A stretch of 15,852 nt of DNA, taken from an uncultured Rhodobacter sp. (GTDB lineage: Bacteria > Pseudomonadota > Alphaproteobacteria > Rhodobacterales > Rhodobacteraceae). The notes beneath the pieces were generated by a model. That model ran no database searches, was not told the DNA's origin, and saw only the letters and a program-made list of their open reading frames with translations. The position numbers and the translations under genes are program-made. The stretch lies in the NCBI GenBank assembly GCA_937901435.1, contig CALGTJ010000143.1:1-15852 (forward strand), written 5' to 3'. Of this stretch, positions 8,641 through 15,656 are shown one piece after another. How positions within the stretch are numbered: position 1 is the first letter of the stretch; the number at the start of each line of letters is the position of its first letter.

Positions 8641-9321
8641 TTAGTTAGGCTGGTCGGCGGGTCTGGGAAAGGGCGCGCCAAGGATCTGCGACAGAAAGCC
8701 CGTCAGGTCATCGGTGTGGTGATGGATATGGGGATGCGGCGTCGGGTCGGGGGCCACATGCACCGTGCGCATTCCCATGGCGTGCGGCTCTATCAGGTTG
8801 CGCGTATCATCCTCGAACATGGCGGCGGTCTGCGGGGTGACGCCACCCTTTGTGAACACGGCCTCGAATGCCACACGTTCTGGTTTTGGGCGAAAATTGG
8901 CGTGCTCGACACCGTAGACCGCGTCAAACACATCGCCCAGCCCGCGTGCCTCAAGCACCCGCTGTGCATAGAAGGCATCGCCATTGGTGTAGACGATGCG
9001 CCGTCCGGGCAGGGCGCGGATCAGGTCGGCAAGATCGGGGTCGGCGTGCAGATGATCTGTCGAGATGTCATGCACGTCGTGCAAAAAGTCCCATGGATCA
9101 ATGCCGTGCTCTGCCATAAGCCCCGCCAGCGTCGTGCCATGCTGGGTCCAATAGGCTGCACGCAGGCGGTTGGCGGCGGCTTTATCCACCATCAATTCGC
9201 GCATGATCCACGCGACCATGCGCTGCTCTATCTGATCGAACAGGCGCGCCGAGGGGTGATACAGCGTGTTGTCGAGGTCAAAGACCCAATGGCGGACGGA
9301 TTTGAAACTTGTCTGAGGCAT
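8641..9321 (-). CDS. HAD-superfamily pyrimidine 5'-nucleotidase-like phosphatase
   Basis: The 226-residue protein has all four HAD motifs: FDLDNT (14-19, nucleophile and acid Asp), VYTNGD (motif II Thr), a motif III Lys in FRPKPERVAFEAV, and FEDDTRN (motif IV acids). The arrangement matches the SDT1-like pyrimidine 5'-nucleotidase branch (Pyr-5-nucleotidase), which dephosphorylates UMP, CMP or related phosphates; the substrate here is unproven. The ATG at 9321 is preferred because TAGGTGAT lies six to eight bases upstream. An in-frame GTG at 9330 would add three residues and place the start on that ribosome site. A His/Pro-rich stretch (PTPHPHIHHH) lies near the C-terminus. It is first in a two-gene operon with the UbiH-like gene and diverges from the GntR regulator. 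Confidence 0.88.
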   Translation of the reverse strand: MPQTSFKSVRHWVFDLDNTLYHPSARLFDQIEQRMVAWIMRELMVDKAAANRLRAAYWTQHGTTLAGLMAEHGIDPWDFLHDVHDISTDHLHADPDLADLIRALPGRRIVYTNGDAFYAQRVLEARGLGDVFDAVYGVEHANFRPKPERVAFEAVFTKGGVTPQTAAMFEDDTRNLIEPHAMGMRTVHVAPDPTPHPHIHHHTDDLTGFLSQILGAPFPRPADQPN

Positions 9322-9420
9322 ATGGATCACCTAGCGCGCAGAGACGGTCGAGGCAATCTCTGTTGGGTTGATCGCAGGACCGGAGCGTGGCTAAGGTGTC
9401 TCAGGCAGCAAGAGGCGGAT

Positions 9421-10074
9421 ATGGCAGATTCAAAGCTACAAGTGAAAGACGCCTACGGGCTTATCCTCGAGGCCATCGATATCGGGCTGTATCGCCCCGG
9501 TGATCGTTTGGTCGAGAGCGAGCTTGCCGACCGTTTCGGGGTGTCGCGCACGCCGATCCGCGAGGCCTTGCAGCGGCTGGAAACGCAATCCCTGCTGACG
9601 CGCGACGGGCGCAGCCTGATTGTCGCCTCGCTGGATCATAGCGAGTTGGCAGAGCTTTACGTGGTGCGTGCCGAATTAGAGGGCTTGGCGGCCCGGCTGG
9701 CCGCACGTCATGCCGCCCCCGAAGAGGTGAAGGTGCTGCGCGAAATGCTTGAGGAAGATCGCGTGCTGGTGAATGACCCCAAGGCGCTGTCACGGGCGAA
9801 CCGGCGCTTTCACAAGCAGATCCATCTGGCCTCGCATAACCGGTTTCTGGTCCGCCAACTGGATCTGGTGCATCGCTCTATGGCCTTGCTGGCGACGACC
9901 TCGCTGGCGGCCGAGGGGCGCGGAGAGGTTGCTCTGGCAGAGCATGAGGCGATTGTCACGGCGATTGAAAACGGCGATGGCGAGGCGGCGGACAAGGCGA
10001 CCTATGCCCATATTTCGCGGGCGTTTGAGACCCGGTTGCGCACCGATGCCACGATCATTCAGCGGGTTGGTTAG
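9421..10074 (+). CDS. GntR-family regulator, FadR/FCD subfamily
   Basis: The 217-residue protein has an N-terminal winged helix (about residues 5-70; SELADRFGVSRTPIREALQRLE is the recognition region, near-consensus for GntR) and an all-helical FCD effector domain (about 77-200). The FCD domain keeps the FH...I..AS pattern and an EHEAIVTAIENGD helix. At the position of the usual first metal-ligand Asp there is Asn (RANRRFH), so metal binding may be altered. ATG 9421 follows AAGAGGCGGAT, a good ribosome site. The frame stays open far upstream, but that region is antisense to the HAD gene and unlike the family. It diverges from the HAD/UbiH operon across 99 bp, a typical arrangement for local control. 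It overlaps the glycosyltransferase tail-to-tail by 20 bp. The effector is unknown. Confidence 0.92.
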   Translation: MADSKLQVKDAYGLILEAIDIGLYRPGDRLVESELADRFGVSRTPIREALQRLETQSLLTRDGRSLIVASLDHSELAELYVVRAELEGLAARLAARHAAPEEVKVLREMLEEDRVLVNDPKALSRANRRFHKQIHLASHNRFLVRQLDLVHRSMALLATTSLAAEGRGEVALAEHEAIVTAIENGDGEAADKATYAHISRAFETRLRTDATIIQRVG

Positions 10075-11965
10075 GGCCTGACGGGTCTGTGCCATCGTCT
10101 CTGTGACCGTGTTGGGTCTTGTCCCAATAGAACGGTCGGGTGATCAGTTCGAACAGACCTTTGTAGGCGGCCAGTGCCGCCAGTGGGAAATACAGGACCA
10201 GCGTCGGCACCCATGGCACCAAAAACCGGTGTTTGATGTCGCGCACGGCAAAAACGCCGATCGACACCGTGGTGACTTCGGCCAGAATAAAGACCGCCGA
10301 CAGGGTCAGAAAGGCATCGTTGCTGGCCACATGTGAAAACGGATGTGGCAGACCGAGGGGGATGATCAAAAAGGACCACAGGATCGGCGCAAGAACGAAT
10401 TGCGACAGCGTGGTCAGAAAGAACAATTGCACCCCAAAAAAGCGCCATGTCCCAAGATCGCGCCACAACTGAACCGGGTTGCGGCTATGAACGGCCCATG
10501 TGATCGCATAGCCCTTTAGCCAGCGCGAGCGTTGCTTGACCCAAGGCCAGAACCAGCAATTCGCCTCTTCTTCTGTCACAGTGTCGATCAATTCAGTGCG
10601 ATAGCCTTGACGCGCAAGCCGGATGCCCAGATCCGCATCCTCGGTCACGTTATGGGCGTCCCAGCCGCCAAGAGCCTCTAGGGCTTTGCGGCGAAAGAAC
10701 AGGGTCGTTCCGCCAAGCGGGATGACCATGCCAAGGCGGACGATACCGGGCAGGATCACCCGAAACCACGCGGCATATTCGATGGCAAAACAACGGGATA
10801 ACCAATTGGTGCGACTGTTGTAGAAATCCAGAACGCCCTGCAGACAGGCCACATCTGGCCCGCGTTCGTGAAAACGGCGCACGACTTTGCGGATCTGATC
10901 GGGGGCGGGCGCGTCCTCTGCATCATAGACGCCGACAATCACACCGCGACAAAAATCCAGCGCATAATTCAACGCGCGCGGCTTGGTACGCAGCGGGCTG
11001 TCGGGCACAGGGATCACGCGGATGAAACCCGGAAGCTCTATCAAACCCAGCGCCGTAAGAGTTTCCTCGTCGTCAGCCTCGACCACCAGACAGATATCAA
11101 GCAATTCTCGCGGATAGTCGAGCCGTTCCAGACGCGCGATCAGGCGCTTGGCGATCTTTGGTTCGTGCGCCAGTGGGATCAGGATGGATACGGTCGGCAG
11201 CTTTGCGATTATGGGCGACGTGGCCTTCAGGGTGTGAATTGCGGTCTTGGGGGCGCGAAACTCTGCAATGGCGGCGGTGAGTTTTAGCAGGGTGCTGGCG
11301 ACAAGCGTCAGAACCGCCCATGCCATCAAAGCCAGAAAGATCTGCCGTGGAAAGGCGATCACTCCGGTTGCCATGACGATCAGGGCGACCATCACAGAGC
11401 GTTGAATCCAGCGCGAATGCCAGATCCGGCAGCTTTCGGACTCTGACACACGGGTTTCGGCCCGCAGGGTCAGGGTTTTGGGATGGCTGGTCAGCACCGC
11501 GTTGTGCAATTCGACCTCTCCGGTGATGACCATGCGCACCGTGCCAAACAGGGCCTCTAACAGCAGGCGATGATCCTCGAATTGTTCGGGGCGGGCGGTG
11601 GCGATCAGAACCTGATCATGCCGTTTGCACCATGTCAGAATGGCCTTTTCCAGACAATATTCCGCGCCCAGTGCCTCTATCATGCGCAACTCTGGTGGCT
11701 GAGCCTTGAGATCGGCCACTTCGGTCCCGAATTGCCGTGCGATGGTGGCGTAAAGGCGCTCTTTGCCGATCAATCCATGTGCCAAAAGGATATCGCCAAA
11801 CCGGGCCTCGACCCGGTTTTGAACGGTCAATATCCGCATCTGATCGAAGGTGCTGATATCGCCGTTGTCCACCAGAAGTTGCCCCAAAGGGCGACGGCGG
11901 CGCAAGCGCAGCGGCACATCTGGTCGGTTGCCATCTCTGACGGGCTTAAGATGCGGAACACTCAT
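10055..11965 (-). CDS. MshEN-domain membrane glycosyltransferase, GT2 processive synthase type; predicted c-di-GMP-responsive exopolysaccharide synthase
   Basis: The 636-residue protein has three parts (numbering from ATG 11965). First is a soluble MshEN (GspE N-terminal) domain, about 20-160. It holds two 24-residue motifs, 26-49 (PLGQLLVDNGDIS... ending in Q) and 55-78 (RFGDILLAHGLIG... ending in Q), split by the five-residue spacer NRVEA, which is the published MshEN c-di-GMP-binding pattern. Two membrane helices follow (about 190-234). Then comes a GT2 core with VEADD (295-299), DAED (348-351, DxD), TEDAD (441-445) and QRSRW (478-482), the D, DxD, ED, QxxRW signature of processive synthases such as cellulose synthase. 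Three or more membrane segments end the protein. E. coli NfrB has the same parts in reverse order. ATG 12001 would give 648 residues but overlaps a likely -10, so 11965 is preferred. The polymer made is unknown. Confidence 0.9.
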   Translation of the reverse strand: MSVPHLKPVRDGNRPDVPLRLRRRRPLGQLLVDNGDISTFDQMRILTVQNRVEARFGDILLAHGLIGKERLYATIARQFGTEVADLKAQPPELRMIEALGAEYCLEKAILTWCKRHDQVLIATARPEQFEDHRLLLEALFGTVRMVITGEVELHNAVLTSHPKTLTLRAETRVSESESCRIWHSRWIQRSVMVALIVMATGVIAFPRQIFLALMAWAVLTLVASTLLKLTAAIAEFRAPKTAIHTLKATSPIIAKLPTVSILIPLAHEPKIAKRLIARLERLDYPRELLDICLVVEADDEETLTALGLIELPGFIRVIPVPDSPLRTKPRALNYALDFCRGVIVGVYDAEDAPAPDQIRKVVRRFHERGPDVACLQGVLDFYNSRTNWLSRCFAIEYAAWFRVILPGIVRLGMVIPLGGTTLFFRRKALEALGGWDAHNVTEDADLGIRLARQGYRTELIDTVTEEEANCWFWPWVKQRSRWLKGYAITWAVHSRNPVQLWRDLGTWRFFGVQLFFLTTLSQFVLAPILWSFLIIPLGLPHPFSHVASNDAFLTLSAVFILAEVTTVSIGVFAVRDIKHRFLVPWVPTLVLYFPLAALAAYKGLFELITRPFYWDKTQHGHRDDGTDPSGPNQPAE

Positions 11966-12011
11966 TCTTGCAGGCCATTTCCACCTTTGTGGGGCCAGCA
12001 TTGAACGGGAT

Positions 12012-12028
12012 GGTTAATACATGGTTAA
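12012..12028 (-). promoter_or_regulatory. CtrA-type box (TTAA-N7-TTAAC) in the promoter of the MshEN glycosyltransferase
   Basis: On the minus strand the sequence is TTAACCAT, GTA, TTAACCAT (12028 to 12010), two identical 8-mers 11 bp apart. It contains TTAA-N7-TTAAC, the consensus for the alphaproteobacterial response regulator CtrA. If TTAACC at 12028-12023 serves as -35, TTCAAT at 12005-12000 sits 17 bp further as -10, giving a start near 11993 and a short leader before ATG 11965. The orientation matches the glycosyltransferase. Confidence 0.6.
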
Positions 12029-12049
12029 GTTGTGGAGCATATTAGTGGT

Positions 12050-13225
12050 TTAGGCCAAAACCGTTGCCTTTGTCGCATCAATGGCCTGCACAAAGCGCTC
12101 GAATAGGTAGTAACTGTCCTGCGGGCCGGGACTGGCCTCTGGGTGGTACTGTACCGAAAACACCGGACGGTCCTTGGTGCGGATGCCACAGTTGGACCCG
12201 TCAAACAGGGAAACATGCGTCTCGATCACGTCAGCAGGCAGGGTCTGGCTGTCCACGGTAAAGCCGTGGTTCATGCTGGTGATCTCGACCTTGCCGGTTT
12301 CCAGATCCTTCACCGGATGGTTCGCGCCGTGATGCCCGTGGTTCATCTTGATGGTCTTGGCCCCAAGCGCCAGTGCCAACATCTGATGCCCCAGACAAAT
12401 ACCAAAGACCGGCATCGTGGTCTGGGCCAGAATGCTCTGGATCATCGGCACCGCATAAATCCCCGTGGCCGCCGGATCGCCCGGGCCGTTGGACAGGAAC
12501 AATCCATCTGGATTATGGGCCAGCACGTCTTCGGCCGCTGCACTTGCCGGCAGCACGATCACATCGCAGCCCGCCGAGGCGAGGCAGCGCAGAATGTTGC
12601 GCTTCGCGCCATAATCGATGGCGACGACCTTGTGACCCGGAGTCGTGCGCTTGGTATAGCCCTCTGGCCAGGCCCACCGCATTTCGTCCCACATATAGGA
12701 CTGGGTGCAGGTGACATCTTTGGCCAGATCCAGACCCTCAAGGCCGGGAAAGGCGCGCGCGGCTGCCACCAGCGCCTCAATATCGAATTTGCCATCCGGA
12801 TTATGGGCAAGCGCCACATGGGGCGAGCCTTGCTGACGGATCACCCGTGTCAGGCGGCGCGTATCGAGACCTCCGATCCCGATCCGGCCACGCCGGGTCA
12901 GCCACACGGTCAGATCCTCTGTCGCGCGCCAGTTGGACGGCGCGGTCGGATCCCATTTGACCACCATGGCGGCGGCGACAGGATCGGCAGTTTCGTCATC
13001 CTCTGGTGTCACGCCCACATTGCCCACATGGGGAAAGGTGAAGATGACGATCTGGCCCGCATAAGACGGGTCTGTCATGATCTCTTGATAGCCGGTCATA
13101 GCCGTGTTGAAGCACAGTTCTGCCACGGTCTGGCCTGTCGCGCCAAAGCCCTTGCCGTAGAACAAAGTTCCGTCTGCCAACGCAAGGCACGCGGTTGCCC
13201 CGTCTGGTCCCTGCGAAAATGGCAT
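12050..13225 (-). CDS. carA: Carbamoyl-phosphate synthase small (glutaminase) subunit
   Basis: CarA hydrolyses glutamine and passes ammonia to CarB for carbamoyl phosphate, a precursor of arginine and pyrimidines. The 391-residue product has the CPSase small-chain N-terminal domain (ALADGTLFYGKGFG, TAMTGYQEIMTDPSYAGQ) and a class I glutamine amidotransferase domain. In the latter, FGICLGHQ supplies the catalytic Cys277 and YHPEASPGP supplies His361 and Glu363. ATG 13225 is chosen because AGGGAG lies seven bases upstream and the protein then begins MPFSQGPDGATACLALADG, the family's usual start; an upstream in-frame start at 13261 adds 12 unrelated residues. carB is not in the window. It diverges from gatB/yqeY, with a pair of direct repeats between them. 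The glycosyltransferase follows 48 bp after its last coding base plus leader, but has its own promoter candidate. Confidence 0.97.
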   Translation of the reverse strand: MPFSQGPDGATACLALADGTLFYGKGFGATGQTVAELCFNTAMTGYQEIMTDPSYAGQIVIFTFPHVGNVGVTPEDDETADPVAAAMVVKWDPTAPSNWRATEDLTVWLTRRGRIGIGGLDTRRLTRVIRQQGSPHVALAHNPDGKFDIEALVAAARAFPGLEGLDLAKDVTCTQSYMWDEMRWAWPEGYTKRTTPGHKVVAIDYGAKRNILRCLASAGCDVIVLPASAAAEDVLAHNPDGLFLSNGPGDPAATGIYAVPMIQSILAQTTMPVFGICLGHQMLALALGAKTIKMNHGHHGANHPVKDLETGKVEITSMNHGFTVDSQTLPADVIETHVSLFDGSNCGIRTKDRPVFSVQYHPEASPGPQDSYYLFERFVQAIDATKATVLA

Positions 13226-13298
13226 GGCACGACTCCCTGTCTGTTTGGATCGCGCGGACACTACGAGGGGGGCAAGACCGGGTCAAGGGTGCAAGTAA

Positions 13299-13328
13299 AA
13301 TAGATTAACAAGCAAAAACAATAGATTA
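13299..13328. repeat. Pair of identical 9-bp direct repeats, one per two helical turns
   Basis: AATAGATTA occurs at 13299-13307 and again at 13320-13328, 21 bp apart, between divergent carA and yqeY. On the minus strand TAATCT at 13307-13302 could serve as a carA -10, with TTGTAA 18 bp upstream. The repeats could be a regulator site for either gene or chance in an AT-rich stretch. Confidence 0.4.
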
Positions 13329-13344
13329 CAATGTAACGGATTTA

Positions 13345-13373
13345 TTGCACTGACCGAAAGCTGCGACTATGTT
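13345..13373 (+). promoter_or_regulatory. Candidate promoter of gatB/yqeY
   Basis: TTGCAC (13345-13350) and TATGTT (13368-13373) are separated by 17 bp, a fair sigma-70 match. They would give a transcript starting near 13380, about 35 nt before the gene, with GGGGAAGGAAG (13395-13405) as the ribosome site. This is a by-eye assignment. Confidence 0.35.
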
Positions 13374-13415
13374 CCGACACTCGGATTTGCCTTTGGGGAA
13401 GGAAGACCGTTGGCT

Positions 13416-13868
13416 ATGTACGAACGAATATTGTCGGGTCTGAAAGACGCGATGAAAAATCAGGATAAGGCCCGTCTGGCGACGCTGCGCCTGATCAATG
13501 CGGCGATCAAGGACAAGGCGATCGCCTTGCGCGGTGAAGGCGATGGGGCCGAGGTCACAGACGCAGATGTGCTCGCGATCCTCGGCAAGATGGTCAAGCA
13601 ACGACAGGAAAGCGCGCGCGCCTACGAAGAGGGTGGACGGCTGGACCTTGCCGAGCGGGAACAGACCGAGGTCGCGATCATCGAAGAGTTCTTGCCCAAA
13701 AAGCTGAGCGACGACGAAGTCGGCGCAGCGATTGACGCGGCTATTTCGGCCCAAGAGGCCACATCCATCCGTGATATGGGCAAGGTTATGGGCGTCTTGA
13801 AGGCGAAATACACCGGCCAGATGGATTTTGGTTCGGTGGGGCCGATGGTCAAGGACCGTCTTGGATGA
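13416..13868 (+). CDS. GatB/YqeY domain-containing protein
   Basis: The 150-residue soluble protein matches stand-alone YqeY proteins, which are related to the C-terminal tail domain of the amidotransferase subunit GatB and are thought to act around tRNA or aminoacyl-tRNA; no defined reaction is established. Typical segments are MKNQDKARLATLRLINAAIKDK (helix 2-3), GKMVKQRQESARAYEEGGRLDLAEREQTE, EEFLPKKLSDDEV, and the GatB-like tail DMGKVMGVLKAKYTGQMDFG. The ATG at 13416 is chosen as the commoner start. A TTG at 13410 would add two residues and is better spaced from the GGAAGGAAG ribosome site, so it is a real alternative. It diverges from carA. Downstream are two strong hairpins and the convergent glycosyltransferase. 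Confidence 0.92.
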   Translation: MYERILSGLKDAMKNQDKARLATLRLINAAIKDKAIALRGEGDGAEVTDADVLAILGKMVKQRQESARAYEEGGRLDLAEREQTEVAIIEEFLPKKLSDDEVGAAIDAAISAQEATSIRDMGKVMGVLKAKYTGQMDFGSVGPMVKDRLG

Positions 13869-13903
13869 TCAGAATGGGGGCTTTGCGACGCTCTTTTTCT
13901 TGA

Positions 13904-13985
13904 GATCGGATTGCTGGAGCAATCCGATCCGCTGGAGGGGTTTTACCCCTCCAGACCACCCCAGAGTATTTGCACCAAGATGACA
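13904..13985. repeat. Double-hairpin intergenic element with conserved-looking tail
   Basis: Hairpin 1 is GATCGGATTGC-TGGA-GCAATCCGATC (13904-13929, perfect 11 bp). Hairpin 2 is CTGGAGGGG-TTTTA-CCCCTCCAG (13932-13954, perfect 9 bp). The tail AGAGTATTTGCACCAAGATG (13963-13982) resembles a '-AGTATTT--CCAAGATGA-' motif I recall from many roseobacter intergenic regions. It lies between the convergent yqeY and glycosyltransferase genes and may terminate both, though neither hairpin has a T-tract. Only one copy is present, so repeat status is inferred. Confidence 0.5.
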
Positions 13986-13992
13986 CAAGGAC

Positions 13993-14955
13993 TTAGGCCT
14001 TCGGTCCGCCGACGCGCCATTTGTCTGCGTAATGGCGGACTGCGATTGTATTGTGTCGCTCTCCGCGGTCGCCGGGGCCGCGGTTCATCAGGCCAAGGCG
14101 GGTCGACTGAAAGGCGTTGCGATGGCGCCATGGGACGAAGCTAAGGCTTCTGGCCGGGATCACCAGTTTTGTGACGTGGCACAGTGCGCTTGTGCGGACG
14201 TCGTCGACATAGCGTAATGCGGCTGGACCCTCGTCAATAGCCTGCATTTCGGCCGTATCGAAGAAACGCGGTTTGACCAGATAGCTCATCACCCCAAGCA
14301 TGACATCTATCTCACGCGGGGCACGCAGGCGGGGGGCGCGGATCGGTGCAGGGGGTAGCATTTGCCAACTGGTGCGGATCGTGGTTGGCTCATCGGTCAG
14401 GTTTTCCGGCACGACCCACCCCGCCATGGTGAGGGCGTGGTCAGGGTGATCTTTCATCGCCTGTTCGTAGCGCGCGATCAGCCAATGGGGATAGATGCGG
14501 TCGTCATCCAGCACCAGCAGCGGTGTGTCCGGGGCCTCTGTGCCCAGCCGGGGGATCAGTTTCGTGCCAGGGCCCAGATCATCGCAGGGCTGCACATCGA
14601 GGCAGGCCAGATGTTCGAGGCTGTCGGGCAGGACATAGGCGGTTTTTTCGCGTGTGCTGTAGGCGGGGAGGTTCAAAACAATGCGCCCCGGTGGACGGGT
14701 TTGGTCAAGCAGGCTTTTGAGGGTGTGTTCCAGCAGGTTTATGCGGCTTGGTGTCGTCGTCATGGTGACCACGATGTCAGAGCGATCGGTTGTCTTTGCC
14801 CACTGCGCATCCATCTGCCGCAGCGATTTGCGGGACAGGCGATATTCGCGTGCCAGATCATAAGGCAGCCATTCGCCCTCGAATACATGGTGCACCCAAA
14901 GCCCAAGAAATATGGTCGCCACGAAAATGGCGGCGAAGGTTATCCAGAGGGTCAT
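13993..14955 (-). CDS. Membrane-anchored glycosyltransferase-like protein (GT-A fold)
   Basis: The 320-residue protein has one N-terminal membrane helix (about 4-22, TLWITFAAIFVATIFLGLW) and no other obvious membrane segment, so it is a single-pass inner-membrane protein. The domain from about 60 begins DIVVTMTTTPSRINLLEHTLKS, like the first strand and helix of GT-A enzymes. LLVLDDDRIYPHWL (146-159) has the acidic DDD (150-152) expected at the sugar-nucleotide metal site. A later DDVRTSALCH could supply the base. It lacks the QxxRW signature and C-terminal membrane helices, so it is not a processive synthase. Donor, acceptor and product are unknown. It follows the DUF2244 gene by 40 bp in the same direction and has only a weak ribosome site (AGGCCC). 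Confidence 0.75.
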   Translation of the reverse strand: MTLWITFAAIFVATIFLGLWVHHVFEGEWLPYDLAREYRLSRKSLRQMDAQWAKTTDRSDIVVTMTTTPSRINLLEHTLKSLLDQTRPPGRIVLNLPAYSTREKTAYVLPDSLEHLACLDVQPCDDLGPGTKLIPRLGTEAPDTPLLVLDDDRIYPHWLIARYEQAMKDHPDHALTMAGWVVPENLTDEPTTIRTSWQMLPPAPIRAPRLRAPREIDVMLGVMSYLVKPRFFDTAEMQAIDEGPAALRYVDDVRTSALCHVTKLVIPARSLSFVPWRHRNAFQSTRLGLMNRGPGDRGERHNTIAVRHYADKWRVGGPKA

Positions 14956-14995
14956 TATGGGCCTGACAGTTGCTTTTCTGCGCTCGGGTTAGGCC

Positions 14996-15505
14996 TTAGC
15001 GGGCGTTATAGTCAAGGCGGCGCAGGCGATCTGACAGGTCGCGATACAGTTCGACCCGCTCATCCGGGCTGAGGAAGGCCCCCAATTCGACCTCGCGATC
15101 AGAGCCGCTGAGGGTCAGATAATTGGCAACCGGGCCACCCGTCGCATGGATCTGGATGCGCACCCAATAGGGGTTGGCCTGCCAGTTCTGCTCTGGCTTG
15201 CGCGGGGTGCGGCGGGTGAGTTCAAGGCTGTCGTTGCGCAGGGTCAGCACCTCGCGCAATTCAGCATCCCGGTTTGAGCGTTGCAGAAAATACCAGACCA
15301 GTGCCACGGCGGCGACGAGAAAGGGCAGCAAGACCCATAGGGTGGGCGAGCCCAGCAGGGGAAAGATCGGAAACAGGAACATACCGCATGTGATTGCGAT
15401 GAAAGCGACGAACCCCTGCGGTGTCATAGAGCGGTGTGGCCAAAGGTTAAGAACCCAGGTTTGGGTCGGGCTTTCTTCGGTCTGGGTGATCCATTGATAG
15501 GGCAT
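14996..15505 (-). CDS. DUF2244 family membrane protein
   Basis: The 169-residue protein begins with a soluble segment containing WVLNLWPHRSMTPQGF, the typical DUF2244 opening. Two adjacent membrane helices follow (about 31-50 GFVAFIAITCGMFLFPIFPL and 55-73 LWVLLPFLVAAVALVWYFL). The cytoplasmic beta-rich tail (WQANPYWVRIQI, GREVELG-like SDREVELGAFLSPDER) ends the protein. The function is unknown. The family is often next to cytochrome c oxidase genes in alphaproteobacteria, as here, which hints at a membrane or respiratory role without showing it. It lies 151 bp beyond the ctaD stop with the ctaD terminator between, so it probably has its own promoter. The ribosome site before ATG 15505 is weak. 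Confidence 0.85.
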   Translation of the reverse strand: MPYQWITQTEESPTQTWVLNLWPHRSMTPQGFVAFIAITCGMFLFPIFPLLGSPTLWVLLPFLVAAVALVWYFLQRSNRDAELREVLTLRNDSLELTRRTPRKPEQNWQANPYWVRIQIHATGGPVANYLTLSGSDREVELGAFLSPDERVELYRDLSDRLRRLDYNAR

Positions 15506-15605
15506 TACAACAGTTTAGGGCGTGATTGGGCAAAGGGGAATTGGCATTTTTGGGCAGAGACCCGCATGGGCCTAGTCGGATTGTCGCAGTCTGAAGCATG
15601 AGAAA

Positions 15606-15637
15606 CGAAAAAGGGCCCCGCGTGTGCGAGGCCCTTT
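15606..15637 (-). terminator. Rho-independent terminator of ctaD
   Basis: On the minus strand AAAGGGCC (15637-15630) pairs with GGCCCTTT (15617-15610), with an inner CGC/GCG extension. The T-run continues to 15608, followed by C-G-TTTC. It lies 19 bp past the ctaD stop codon. Confidence 0.88.
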
Positions 15638-15656
15638 GGTGTTTGGTGGCTCACGC

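Noticed and set aside
8716..9420. Upstream extension of the GntR frame to 452 codons
   Set aside because: The extra 235 codons are antisense to the HAD gene and unlike any regulator; ATG 9421 has a good ribosome site and gives the normal length.
12143..13303. 386-codon plus-strand open frame opposite carA
   Set aside because: Shadow of carA in the mirror frame, with no recognisable domain or ribosome site.
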